Assembly (NCBI GenBank): GCA_027306915.1
Contig: DAHUYW010000008.1
Span: forward strand, 1-64,000
Length of the DNA: 64,000 nucleotides
Source of the DNA: Spirochaetales bacterium
GTDB lineage: Bacteria; Spirochaetota; Spirochaetia; DAHUYW01
Direction: 5' to 3'
Part shown: piece by piece, positions 55,506 to 64,000 of the stretch
Layout: every line of letters begins with the position of its first letter
Position numbering within the stretch: the stretch's first letter is position 1
The notes under the pieces: generated by a model
Told to the model about the DNA's origin: nothing
Databases searched by the model: none
Seen by the model: the letters and a program-made list of their open reading frames with translations, nothing else
Made by a program: the position numbers and the translations under genes

Positions 55506-56912
55506 GTGATAGCCTTCGCTGTGGGTCAGTCGGACGACGGCCTTCGGCACCATTGCGGCGTCGTTGGCATCTACGCATCGGAAGAGCAGAATATTCCAGA
55601 GAAGCTTTTTTACGGCCTCTTTTCGCTCCAACACCGAGGACAGGAGAGCGCTGGCATCGCCTACCGCAACAAGGACGAACTTGTTGCCTACAAGGATCTC
55701 GGCATGGTCTCGCAGGTTCGCGGGCGTTATCTTGCCGAGAACCGCCCGTCGAACGTCGGCATCGGCCACGTTCGCTACTCGACTCAAGGCGGAAACAAGC
55801 TCGAGAACGCCCAGCCCATCCTGGTAAGCTGCAACAAGGGCGACATCGCTCTCGCCCACAACGGCAACATCTCCAATACGCGGGCGATCAAGGATCGCCT
55901 GGAAGCGGAAGGATCAATCTTCCAAAGCACCTCCGACTCCGAGCTGATGCTCCATCTCATCGCTCGCTCCCGCAAGCCGACCTTTCTCGAGGCCCTAAAG
56001 GAGATCCTGCCGGAGCTGGAAGGCGCCTACAGCATGGTGCTGATCCACAACGAGACCCTCGTCGCCCTCCGCGATCCACACGGTTTTCGCCCGCTGTACA
56101 TCGGGCAGCGGGAAGGGCTCACGGTCGTCGCGTCGGAGACCTGTGCCCTGGACATCCTCCAGGTGCGAGATTATCGCTCGGTGAGGCCCGGCGAGCTGAT
56201 TCAGATCGGCAAGGGCGGGATGAGGTCCGAGATGGTGTCGCAGGCACCGAGGACCGCACAATGCGTATTCGAGCTCATCTACTTTGCCCGCCCCGACTCC
56301 TACGTCTTTGATGAATCGGTCCACCTGATGCGCAAGCGCATGGGAGCGGCCCTCGCTTCGATCGAGCGGCACGCCTGCGACATCGTGGTGGCGGTTCCTG
56401 ACTCCGGCAATAGCGCGGCCCTCGGCTACGCCGAGGCCTCGGGCATCCCCCTGGAGCAGGGGCTCACGCGCAACCACTATGCCGGCCGCTCGTTCATCAT
56501 GCCGACCAGCGCGCAGAGGGAGCTTGTGGTCCGCATGAAGCTTCACCCGGTAAGGTCGGTTATCCAAGACAAGCGTATCGTCCTCATCGACGACTCGCTC
56601 GTTCGCGGGACAACGAGCCGCATCCTCGTCAAGCTGCTGAAGGAGGCCGGGGCAAGGGAGGTACACCTCCGGCTCACCTCGCCTGAGCTGAAATGGCCCT
56701 GCTACTTCGGCATCGACATACCGACCCGCCAGGAGCTCATCTCAAACAGCATGACGCCGGACCAGATCGCGGAGTACATCGGAGCAGACTCGGTGGTCTT
56801 CCTCCCGATCGACAAGCTTGCCGAGTGTGTCGGGAAGCCAGAGAGCTACTGCTTCGCGTGCTTCAGCGGGCGATACCCGATAAGGGTCGCGGCCACCGAC
56901 AAGGAGGCATAA
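55506..56912 (+). CDS. purF: Amidophosphoribosyltransferase (glutamine PRPP amidotransferase)
   Basis: First step of de novo purine synthesis. Class II glutamine amidotransferase N-domain with nucleophile Cys in HHCGVVGIYASEE, preceded by a short propeptide (16 residues from GTG 55506 or exactly 11 from GTG 55521, as in B. subtilis). Domain order continues with GHNGNI-type AHNGNISN and the PRPP loop VLIDDSLVRGTTSR. Cys residues placed like the B. subtilis 4Fe-4S ligands are present (TAQCVFEL, WPCYFGID, CFACF), so an iron-sulfur form is predicted. The AUG is unclear; both starts lack good ribosome sites. A TTGACC...TAGCCT pair at 55486-55515 is a weak second promoter. Confidence 0.93.
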   Translation: MIAFAVGQSDDGLRHHCGVVGIYASEEQNIPEKLFYGLFSLQHRGQESAGIAYRNKDELVAYKDLGMVSQVRGRYLAENRPSNVGIGHVRYSTQGGNKLENAQPILVSCNKGDIALAHNGNISNTRAIKDRLEAEGSIFQSTSDSELMLHLIARSRKPTFLEALKEILPELEGAYSMVLIHNETLVALRDPHGFRPLYIGQREGLTVVASETCALDILQVRDYRSVRPGELIQIGKGGMRSEMVSQAPRTAQCVFELIYFARPDSYVFDESVHLMRKRMGAALASIERHACDIVVAVPDSGNSAALGYAEASGIPLEQGLTRNHYAGRSFIMPTSAQRELVVRMKLHPVRSVIQDKRIVLIDDSLVRGTTSRILVKLLKEAGAREVHLRLTSPELKWPCYFGIDIPTRQELISNSMTPDQIAEYIGADSVVFLPIDKLAECVGKPESYCFACFSGRYPIRVAATDKEA

Positions 56913-56914
56913 GA

Positions 56915-57889
56915 ATGGGAATCGACTCGTACGCGGCCGCCGGGGTGGACATCGAGAGGGGCGATCGCTTCGTCGAGTACATCAAGAGCCTCGGCTCTCG
57001 CGCGATTTCACGCTCACTCGGCGGTTTCTCGGGCGGCATGGAGCTCGATCTTGCTCGCTATCGCCACCCCGTGCTCCTTTCGACCACGGACGGGGTGGGA
57101 ACCAAGCTCCTCGTGGCCCAGCGCCTCAATCAGTTCGATACGGTGGGCATCGATCTTGTCGCGATGTGCGTCAACGACCTCATCGTCTGCGGCGCGCAGC
57201 CTCTTCTCTTTCTCGACTACATCGCTGCAGGGCGGTTGAACGAGGTCATCCTCAAGGCGCTCATTCGAGGGATCGTAGCGGGGTGTGAGGAGGCTGACTG
57301 CACCCTCGCCGGCGGGGAGACCGCCGAGATGCCCGACCTCTATGCAGCCGACGACTTCGACCTGGCCGGCTTCGCGGTCGGCTTGGCCGAGAAGGAAGAG
57401 ATGCTTCCAAAGCTCGATCGCATGGAGGCCGGTGACCTCATCCTTGCCCTTCCCTCGGTCGGGATCCATTCGAACGGCCTTTCGCTCGCCCGCAAGGCCC
57501 TCCCCTTCACGCAAAGCGGCGAGGAGGCCGCGCTCTGGAAGGAGCTTCTTCGGCCGACCAAGATCTATGTCCGAGAGCTTTCCCGCCTCTTCGAGACCAG
57601 GAAGATCTTGGCCGCCGCCCACATCACGGGAAGCGGGCTCGAAGCGAACTTTGCCCGCGTGATCCCCGACGGCCTTTCGGCCTCGTTCACCTACCGGTGG
57701 AGGGTGCCGCGCATCTTCACTGCGATCCAGGAAAGAGGGGGTGTTGCCGAAGCCGAGATGAGACGGGTCTTCAACATGGGCATCGGAATCGCTTTCGTGG
57801 CGAAGCGCGAGGACCGGGAGACCCTCTTCGCCGCCGGCGCCAGTCACACCTTTGAGATTCTAGAGATCGGAGAGCTCGTTCGTGGCTAA
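56915..57889 (+). CDS. purM: Phosphoribosylformylglycinamidine cyclo-ligase (AIR synthetase)
   Basis: 324 aa. Step five of purine synthesis. DSYAAAGVDIERGDR and TTDGVGTKLLVAQ at the N-terminus, the AGGETAEMPDLY loop and a C-terminal region including HITGSGLEANFARV give the PurM ATP-grasp-unrelated fold. Slightly shorter than the usual ~345 aa. ATG 56915 has AGGAGG 8 nt upstream. The TAA stop overlaps the purN start by 8 nt. Confidence 0.95.
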   Translation: MGIDSYAAAGVDIERGDRFVEYIKSLGSRAISRSLGGFSGGMELDLARYRHPVLLSTTDGVGTKLLVAQRLNQFDTVGIDLVAMCVNDLIVCGAQPLLFLDYIAAGRLNEVILKALIRGIVAGCEEADCTLAGGETAEMPDLYAADDFDLAGFAVGLAEKEEMLPKLDRMEAGDLILALPSVGIHSNGLSLARKALPFTQSGEEAALWKELLRPTKIYVRELSRLFETRKILAAAHITGSGLEANFARVIPDGLSASFTYRWRVPRIFTAIQERGGVAEAEMRRVFNMGIGIAFVAKREDRETLFAAGASHTFEILEIGELVRG

Positions 57890-58457
57890 CCTTGCCGTTT
57901 TCGCTTCGGGAAACGGCTCCAATTTCCAGGCAATAGCCGAGACGGTCGGACGCACCTCGCATTCCGTACGATGTCTCATCTGCGATCGCGCCGGCGCGTT
58001 TGCGCTGGAGCGCGCCCGGGCCTTGGGGATTCCTGCACACGTCGTCTCCTACTCCAGACGGCCGCGGACGGAAAGCGAGGAGGAGATACTTCATATCATC
58101 GAGCCCTACGCGATCGATCTCATCGCGCTGGCCGGGTTCATGCGCTTGCTCACACCCCGCCTCATCGACCGCTACCCGGGGCGCATCATCAATATCCACC
58201 CTGCGCTCCTCCCCAAGTATCCCGGAACCCGCGCTATTGCTGAAAGTTATGATTCCCAGGATACTGACCTTGGAATCACGATTCACCGCGTGGACTACGG
58301 TATGGACACGGGGCCGATTATCGTGCAACAAAGCTTCCGGCGAGTCGGTGGTGAGACGATGGAAGAGATCGAGCAGCGAATCCACAATCTTGAACATGCG
58401 ACCTATCCTCGGATCGTGACGGAGCTTCTCGATTCGATCGACCACCGCAGCCGTTAG
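57882..58457 (+). CDS. purN: Phosphoribosylglycinamide formyltransferase (folate-dependent)
   Basis: 191 aa. Transfers a formyl group from 10-formyl-THF to GAR. Begins ANLAVFASGNGSNFQAIAE. Catalytic motif NIHPALLPKYPG (Asn, His), and the Asp in VDYGMDTGPI. GTG 57882 overlaps purM by 8 nt. Not the PurT type, so formate-dependent transfer is absent here. Confidence 0.95.
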   Translation: MANLAVFASGNGSNFQAIAETVGRTSHSVRCLICDRAGAFALERARALGIPAHVVSYSRRPRTESEEEILHIIEPYAIDLIALAGFMRLLTPRLIDRYPGRIINIHPALLPKYPGTRAIAESYDSQDTDLGITIHRVDYGMDTGPIIVQQSFRRVGGETMEEIEQRIHNLEHATYPRIVTELLDSIDHRSR

Positions 58458-58470
58458 GGAGGAACTAGGC

Positions 58471-59724
58471 TTGAAAGTCCTCGTCTTGGGTTCGGGCGCC
58501 CGCGAGCACGCGATTACGTGGAAGTTCTCCAAGAGCAAGCGAATATCGGGACTCTACATTGCCCCCGGCAACGCCGGCACCGATGAGTTGGGAGAAAACC
58601 TCCCTGGGCTCAATCCACTCGACCAACAGGCCGTCGTGGATGTCTGCCTCGAAAAGAAGATCGATCTGGTCTTCGTCGGGCCGGAGGATCCCCTTGCAGC
58701 GGGGGTAGTCGACCGACTTACTCGGGAGAAGATTCCCGTATTCGGCCCGCACAAGGCTGCGGCCGAGCTCGAGTCCAGCAAGGCCTTCGCAAAGCGCTTC
58801 ATGGTCAAGCACGGTATTCCCACCCCCGAGGCGTGGGAGTTCGAGAGCGCTACCGACTTCGAAGGCTTCATGAAGAGGCGAACCCACCGCGTCGTAGTCA
58901 AGAAGAGCGGGCTTGCCGGCGGCAAGGGGGTCCTCGACTCAGAGAGCGGGGAAGAGCTCGTCAGATTTGGCCGCAAGGCCCTGCAGGACGACCGGATCGT
59001 CGTCGAGGAGCACCTCAAGGGAATCGAGCTTTCGCTTTTCGCCCTCACTGACGGTACCAACCATGTCCTCCTGCCCGTCTGCTCGGACTTCAAGAAAGCC
59101 GGCGAGAATGACGAGGGGAAGAACACCGGCGGGATGGGCGCCGTGTGTCCGGTACCGGTGGTTGACGCCAAGCTCCTGGATTCGATCACGTCCACAATCG
59201 TCGATCCGACCTTTGCAGCCTTGGCGGCGGAGGGGCTCACCTACCGCGGAGTGCTCTATTTCGGGCTCATGGTAACGGAGGCAGGGCCTCGTCTCCTTGA
59301 GTTCAATGTCCGATTCGGAGACCCCGAGACGCAGGTGTTGATTCCGCTCATCGACTCCGACTTCGGAAGTCTTTGCGAGTCAGTCGTGCAGGGGAAGCTC
59401 CAAGATTTTCCCCTACACTTCTCAAACAAGGCCGCGCTCGGCGTGGTTGTCGCGTCCAAGGGCTATCCGGACAACTACAAGAGCGGGATACCGGTCGAAC
59501 CGCTCCCGACCTTTCCGGAAAGCGAGGTTCTGATCTTCCATTCAGCAACCAAGGTGAGCGGAACGGGACAGATCTTGACGGGCGGCGGGCGCTGCTTCAC
59601 GGTCGTGGGAGTCGCTCCCGATTTGCTCACCTCGAACGAACGAGCCTACGAGGCCGCCTCGCGAATCGAGTTCGAAGGGGCTTGGTGCCGGCGGGATATC
59701 GGGAAGAAGTTCTTCATCGACTAA
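58471..59724 (+). CDS. purD: Phosphoribosylamine-glycine ligase (GAR synthetase)
   Basis: 417 aa ATP-grasp enzyme, second step of the pathway. N-domain KVLVLGSGAREHAITWKFSKS and GPEDPLAAGVVD, ATP-grasp core (KKSGLAGGKGVL, TGGMGAVCPVP) and C-domain FNVRFGDPETQVLIPL. The start is TTG 58471, 8 nt after GGAGG. Overlaps nothing but follows purN by 13 nt. Confidence 0.95.
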   Translation: MKVLVLGSGAREHAITWKFSKSKRISGLYIAPGNAGTDELGENLPGLNPLDQQAVVDVCLEKKIDLVFVGPEDPLAAGVVDRLTREKIPVFGPHKAAAELESSKAFAKRFMVKHGIPTPEAWEFESATDFEGFMKRRTHRVVVKKSGLAGGKGVLDSESGEELVRFGRKALQDDRIVVEEHLKGIELSLFALTDGTNHVLLPVCSDFKKAGENDEGKNTGGMGAVCPVPVVDAKLLDSITSTIVDPTFAALAAEGLTYRGVLYFGLMVTEAGPRLLEFNVRFGDPETQVLIPLIDSDFGSLCESVVQGKLQDFPLHFSNKAALGVVVASKGYPDNYKSGIPVEPLPTFPESEVLIFHSATKVSGTGQILTGGGRCFTVVGVAPDLLTSNERAYEAASRIEFEGAWCRRDIGKKFFID

Positions 59725-59761
59725 AGGACCCGCTCTCCTCGAGCGGCTGGGAGGTTAAAGA

Positions 59762-60169
59762 ATGAAGGATGTGCTATTCGTAATCGGCTCTGAGTCCGAT
59801 AAAAAGAACGTCGCTCCCGGGATCGATCTTCTGCAGGAGCGAGGCATCTCCTTTGATCTAGTGGTCTACTCTGCCCACCGCAACCTGCCGGAGCTCATGG
59901 AGTTCATCCGTCGAGCGGAGCCCGACTACAAGGTTGTGATCGCAGCGGCGGGCCTCTCGGCAGCGCTTCCCGGGGTGATCGCCTCCCTCACCAAACGGCC
60001 GGTCATTGGAGTTCCTCTCGTCGCCGGCGAGCTCAGCGGAATCGACGCTCTCCTTTCGATCCTTCAGCTTCCAAGCGGCGTACCGGTCGCGACGATGGGC
60101 ATCGGAAAACAGGGAGTCCTGAACGCGGTGCATCTTGCCGAAAGGATCATCGCGCTCACCGCACCCTGA
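59762..60169 (+). CDS. purE: PurE-type AIR carboxylase/mutase, probably class II
   Basis: 135 aa, short. GSESDKK is the phosphate loop, VYSAHRNLPELMEF the SAHR motif, and AAAGLSAALPGVIASLTKRPVIGVP the core. No purK is adjacent or elsewhere in the window. Treponema-type class II PurE carboxylates AIR directly with CO2, so I infer class II; distinguishing residues were not verified. ATG 59762 has GGAGG 8 nt upstream. Confidence 0.88.
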   Translation: MKDVLFVIGSESDKKNVAPGIDLLQERGISFDLVVYSAHRNLPELMEFIRRAEPDYKVVIAAAGLSAALPGVIASLTKRPVIGVPLVAGELSGIDALLSILQLPSGVPVATMGIGKQGVLNAVHLAERIIALTAP

Positions 60170-60193
60170 TCCTTTTCGGCCGCCGACCCTTTC

Positions 60194-60940
60194 CTACTCT
60201 CCGTTTCGGAAGAAGCCTTGCTGCCGTCGCACCTCGTAGAGAAGTATCCCGGCGGCAACCGAGACGTTGAACGAATCAAGATGACCTTCGGCGGGGATAC
60301 GCACGAGGGCGTCGCACTGCTCTGTGGCAAGACGCGGCAAGCCGCTACCCTCGCTACCCAGCACAAGCGCAGTCCGCCCTGAAAGCGTCGTCCGGTCGAC
60401 GGGCTCACCGGCGACGTCGGCCCCGTAGATCCAGAAGCCCGCGTCCTTCAAGACGGCAAGGGAGCGCACAAGGTTCGGCACGACGATGAGCGGAACGTAG
60501 GCGGCCGCCCCCGCTGAAGTTCGTGCGATGATCTCGCTGTCGCGCGCGGAGCGTCGCTCGGGCAAGACAACCAGATCGACGCGAAACTGGTCCGCACTGC
60601 GCAGGATGGCGCCAAGGTTATGGGGATCGGTGATTCCGCAGAGAACGAGAACTAGCCCGCGGCCTTCCGGCAGTCCGGACAGAACGGACTCAAGTGAGGG
60701 TGCTCGGCGTTCGGCCGTCGTTCCGGTGACGACCAGGACGGCCCCGCGGTGGTCGGCATGCCCGCAGAGGCGGTCGAGCGCTTGCATGTTTTCTCGGCGA
60801 ATCGGGATCCCAGTCTTTCGAGCGTCGCCAAGGAGCCGAGCTATCCGGGAGTTTTCTCGAGCCACGTAAAGCGTCCCTTCGATCGACCCCTCCTTGAGGC
60901 GCTCCTCTATTGCGTGGTAGCCGGTCAGGATCTCTCTCAT
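60194..60940 (-). CDS. rlmB: RNA 2'-O-methyltransferase, TrmH/SpoU family (RlmB-like)
   Basis: 248 aa. A substrate-binding N-domain (~1-90) precedes the knotted SPOUT domain. Motif 1 DPHNLGAILRSADQF (Asn, Arg), motif 2 LVLGSEGSGLPRL and motif 3 IPAEGHLDSFNVSVAAGILLYE. Length and domain layout fit RlmB, which methylates G2251 of 23S rRNA, but other TrmH members are possible. The ATG overlaps the upstream gene's stop by 4 nt (ATGA). Confidence 0.9.
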   Translation of the reverse strand: MREILTGYHAIEERLKEGSIEGTLYVARENSRIARLLGDARKTGIPIRRENMQALDRLCGHADHRGAVLVVTGTTAERRAPSLESVLSGLPEGRGLVLVLCGITDPHNLGAILRSADQFRVDLVVLPERRSARDSEIIARTSAGAAAYVPLIVVPNLVRSLAVLKDAGFWIYGADVAGEPVDRTTLSGRTALVLGSEGSGLPRLATEQCDALVRIPAEGHLDSFNVSVAAGILLYEVRRQQGFFRNGE

Positions 60941-61473
60941 TTCCCGCCGGCCGGAGGTGATGGGAGCTCGACCCTATCGGCAGCCTGGCCATTGCCGGCG
61001 CTTCCGGCCGTGTCGCCGTCGTGGACCTGGGGCTCGGCAGTGGGCTTTCCCGCTTCCGTCTCGGCGCCGAAGATCCTGACAATATCGGGCTTCCCGTCAC
61101 CGTCGGTATCCCGCTCATAGCGGGTGACGTAAACCCCCTCGGTCAGCCACACCCACAGATCGATCTTGTCATCGAAGGTCGTGTCGACCTCGACGCGCGC
61201 GAGGACTCCGCGCGGGTTATAGTAGTAGAAGGTGTCCATCCTACCATCAAAGTTTGCGTCGACCGATTCCTTCACCCGGTTCCCAGAGGCATCAAACCAG
61301 AGGATGTCGTCCACTTTGCCATCCCCGTTCACATCCTTTTCGAGACGGGTAACACCCTTTTCCTCGGGGACGAAGCGGTCGGGAAGGGCATGGGAGGAGG
61401 GCTGGCCGACAACAAAGGCGGATGCGGCCGAGAGCAGGAGCGTCGCGAAGAACGAGAAACGCAACAGCTTCAC
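60937..61473 (-). CDS. Exported protein with repeated DxDGDG-type acidic motifs
   Basis: 178 aa. A signal peptide (residues 1-23, LLRFSFFATLLLSAASAFVVG) with no lipobox Cys, then repeats such as KDVNGDGKVDDILWFD, VDANFDGRMDTFYYY, VDTTFDDKIDLWVWL and RDTDGDGKPDIVRIF. The D-x-D-x-D-G/K-x-D spacing resembles calcium-binding EF-hand-like or FG-GAP loops. Ca2+ binding is an inference. Start is GTG 61473 with a weak AAGAAG. It overlaps rlmB by 4 nt and follows dnaJ by 54 nt, so is likely co-transcribed with the chaperone genes. Confidence 0.7.
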   Translation of the reverse strand: MKLLRFSFFATLLLSAASAFVVGQPSSHALPDRFVPEEKGVTRLEKDVNGDGKVDDILWFDASGNRVKESVDANFDGRMDTFYYYNPRGVLARVEVDTTFDDKIDLWVWLTEGVYVTRYERDTDGDGKPDIVRIFGAETEAGKPTAEPQVHDGDTAGSAGNGQAADRVELPSPPAGGK

Positions 61474-61527
61474 ACTTCTTGAGTCTCGACCGCCGAAAGG
61501 CAGATCTTGAGCGCGAAGGAAGGCTCG

Positions 61528-62655
61528 CTAGCGCAGCTCCGAAAGCGGCACTGGGTCCGGGCTTTCGACCTCGCCCTGAATGGTGGAGAGCTCCTTGAGC
61601 AGATCGCGCGCGCGCGCGGAAAGCTTCGACGGGATCTGTACGAGGATCTTGATATAGAGGTCTCCCCGCCGGTTTGTGTTGTGAAGATAGGGTATGCCTT
61701 CGCTGCGAACCCGCAAGGTGGTTCCGTTCTGGGTCGAAGGCGGCACCTTGACCTTGATCTTCTTCTCGTCGAGGCTGCTCACGGTGATCTCGGCACCGAG
61801 CGCCGCCTGGGTGACGGAGATCGGAATCACGCAGTAAAGATCGTTGCCCTGCCGTTCGAAGTGCTTATGGGGCCGGACGGTGATGTAGACGTAGAGATCG
61901 CCGGTAGGACCGCCGTTCGGGCCGGAGTCGCCCTGTTCCGGGATGCTTATGCGCTTGCCCGATTCGATACCGGGCGGTATCGACACCTTGATCTTCTGCA
62001 TCCGCGCGACGAGTCCGGAGCCGTTACAGCTACGGCACGGGTGCTCGATAATGAAGCCCTCACCGCCGCAGGTCGAGCAGGGCGAAGCGATCGAGAAGAA
62101 GCCTGAGCTCCGGCGAACCTGACCGCTGCCGCCGCAGGTGGGGCAGACCTTGCGGCCGCTTCCGGATTCGGCGCCGCTGCCGCCGCAGCTCGAGCAGGGC
62201 ACGTTGCGCTGGTAACTGATCTCTACCTTCGTCCCGAAGACCGCATCCTTGAAGGGAATCTCGAGGTTGTAGCGGAGATCGGAGCCGCGCACCACGCTGT
62301 TCTCGCTGCGCCGCCGGCTCCTCCCTGTTCCTCCACCGAAGAAGGACTCGAAGATTCCCGAGAAGTCGCCGAAGATGTCCTCGAAATCGTGGAACACCGT
62401 GGAGTAGTCGTGAGCGCCTGCCCCCATCCCCTCGACGCCTGCGAAGCCGAACTGGTCGTACGCACGGCGCTTCTTGTCGTCCCGAAGAACCTCGTACGCC
62501 TCGGTCGCCTCTTTGAATCTCTCCTCCGAGGGCTTGTCGCCCGGATTGCGGTCAGGGTGGAACTTGACTGCAAGCTTCCGGTATGCCTTTTTTATCTCGT
62601 CCAGGGGGGCATCTTTCGCCACCCCCAGAGTCTCATAGTAGTCGCGCTTAGCCAA
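61528..62655 (-). CDS. dnaJ: Chaperone DnaJ
   Basis: 375 aa. J-domain with HPD at 33-35, Gly/Phe region (~70-115), and zinc-finger domain with four CxxCxGxG repeats (CSSCGGSG, CPTCGGSG, CSTCGGEG, CRSCNGSG), then two C-terminal substrate domains. Stimulates DnaK ATPase and delivers clients. ATG 62655. It is separated from dnaK by 54 nt that hold a 7-bp hairpin at 62685-62702 (GCGTCAC/GTGACGC). Confidence 0.97.
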   Translation of the reverse strand: MAKRDYYETLGVAKDAPLDEIKKAYRKLAVKFHPDRNPGDKPSEERFKEATEAYEVLRDDKKRRAYDQFGFAGVEGMGAGAHDYSTVFHDFEDIFGDFSGIFESFFGGGTGRSRRRSENSVVRGSDLRYNLEIPFKDAVFGTKVEISYQRNVPCSSCGGSGAESGSGRKVCPTCGGSGQVRRSSGFFSIASPCSTCGGEGFIIEHPCRSCNGSGLVARMQKIKVSIPPGIESGKRISIPEQGDSGPNGGPTGDLYVYITVRPHKHFERQGNDLYCVIPISVTQAALGAEITVSSLDEKKIKVKVPPSTQNGTTLRVRSEGIPYLHNTNRRGDLYIKILVQIPSKLSARARDLLKELSTIQGEVESPDPVPLSELR

Positions 62656-62684
62656 GGTGCTGACTCATTTCTCTGTGCCAATGT

Positions 62685-62702
62685 GCGTCACATGCGTGAC
62701 GC
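62685..62702 (-). other. Intercistronic hairpin between dnaK and dnaJ
   Basis: GCGTCAC (62685-62691) pairs perfectly with GTGACGC (62696-62702) around a 4-nt loop. It sits just after the dnaK stop. Such hairpins can lower downstream expression or mark processing sites. No U-run follows, so full termination is not expected. Confidence 0.45.
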
Positions 62703-62709
62703 GGGTGCG

Positions 62710-64000
<1,291 letters not shown>

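Overview
This 64 kb window is chromosomal DNA from a high-GC bacterium, most likely a spirochaete. The pointers are collective: a TGS-domain nucleoside kinase, a PSP1 (RicT-type) protein beside a YaaR/DUF327 protein, two bactofilins, a PilZ protein, HU next to S20, a single-chain zinc GlyRS, PurE without PurK, and many GTG/TTG starts. The call rests on gene content and was not checked by any search. There is no CRISPR array, transposase, integrase or phage gene. The window is core chromosome with gene families in an unusual, spirochaete-like order.

Layout. 1-2.1 kb: tRNA-Phe, a lone PstS lipoprotein and a phosphoesterase. 2.1-6.0 kb (minus): a NitT/TauT-type ABC transporter preceded by a chemoreceptor-like protein whose last ~11 codons are frameshifted. 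6.1-12.4 kb (minus): tyrS, glyS and gltX, then an AlaA-type aminotransferase and a membrane/TPR-like protein. 12.4-17.1 kb (plus): a degenerate HD-GYP protein, a nucleoside kinase and a MutS-like ATPase. 17.4-22.4 kb: a DUF2807 protein, then a complete OpuC-type osmoprotectant transporter. 22.5-26.7 kb (minus): clpS-clpA-aat, a compact N-degron module, ending in a PilZ protein. 26.8-31.6 kb: an esterase-like hydrolase, then a thiamine block (MTH1187/YkoF-type binder, a 47-bp direct repeat, a TPP riboswitch and ykoE-ykoD-ykoC). 31.7-33.0 kb: a divergent CysRS, probably with a CTG start. 33.0-42.4 kb (minus): lacZ, then a probable operon galK-surE-TPR-small ORF-VWA/NHL-Gfo/Idh. 42.5-50.1 kb: lnt, rpmE, rho, cinA, bactofilin, cyclase-tail peptide, response regulator, HU and S20. 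50.3-54.5 kb: plsC, a small zinc-ribbon protein, and the M23 peptidase-bactofilin-YaaR-PSP1 operon. 54.6-60.2 kb (plus): tatD and purFMNDE. 60.2-64 kb (minus): rlmB, a lipobox-free exported protein, dnaJ and the C-terminal part of dnaK.

Functional links. Galactose use (lacZ, galK), thiamine uptake under TPP control, osmoprotectant import, de novo purine synthesis, cell-shape scaffolding (two bactofilins and M23) and protein quality control (ClpSA/Aat, DnaKJ) are each encoded compactly with overlapping genes. The most unusual items are the CysRS lacking two canonical zinc ligands, its apparent CTG start, the tip-less frameshifted receptor, a hidden 56-codon gene at 39.5 kb, and the TPP-riboswitch promoter whose -35 box falls inside a tandem repeat.
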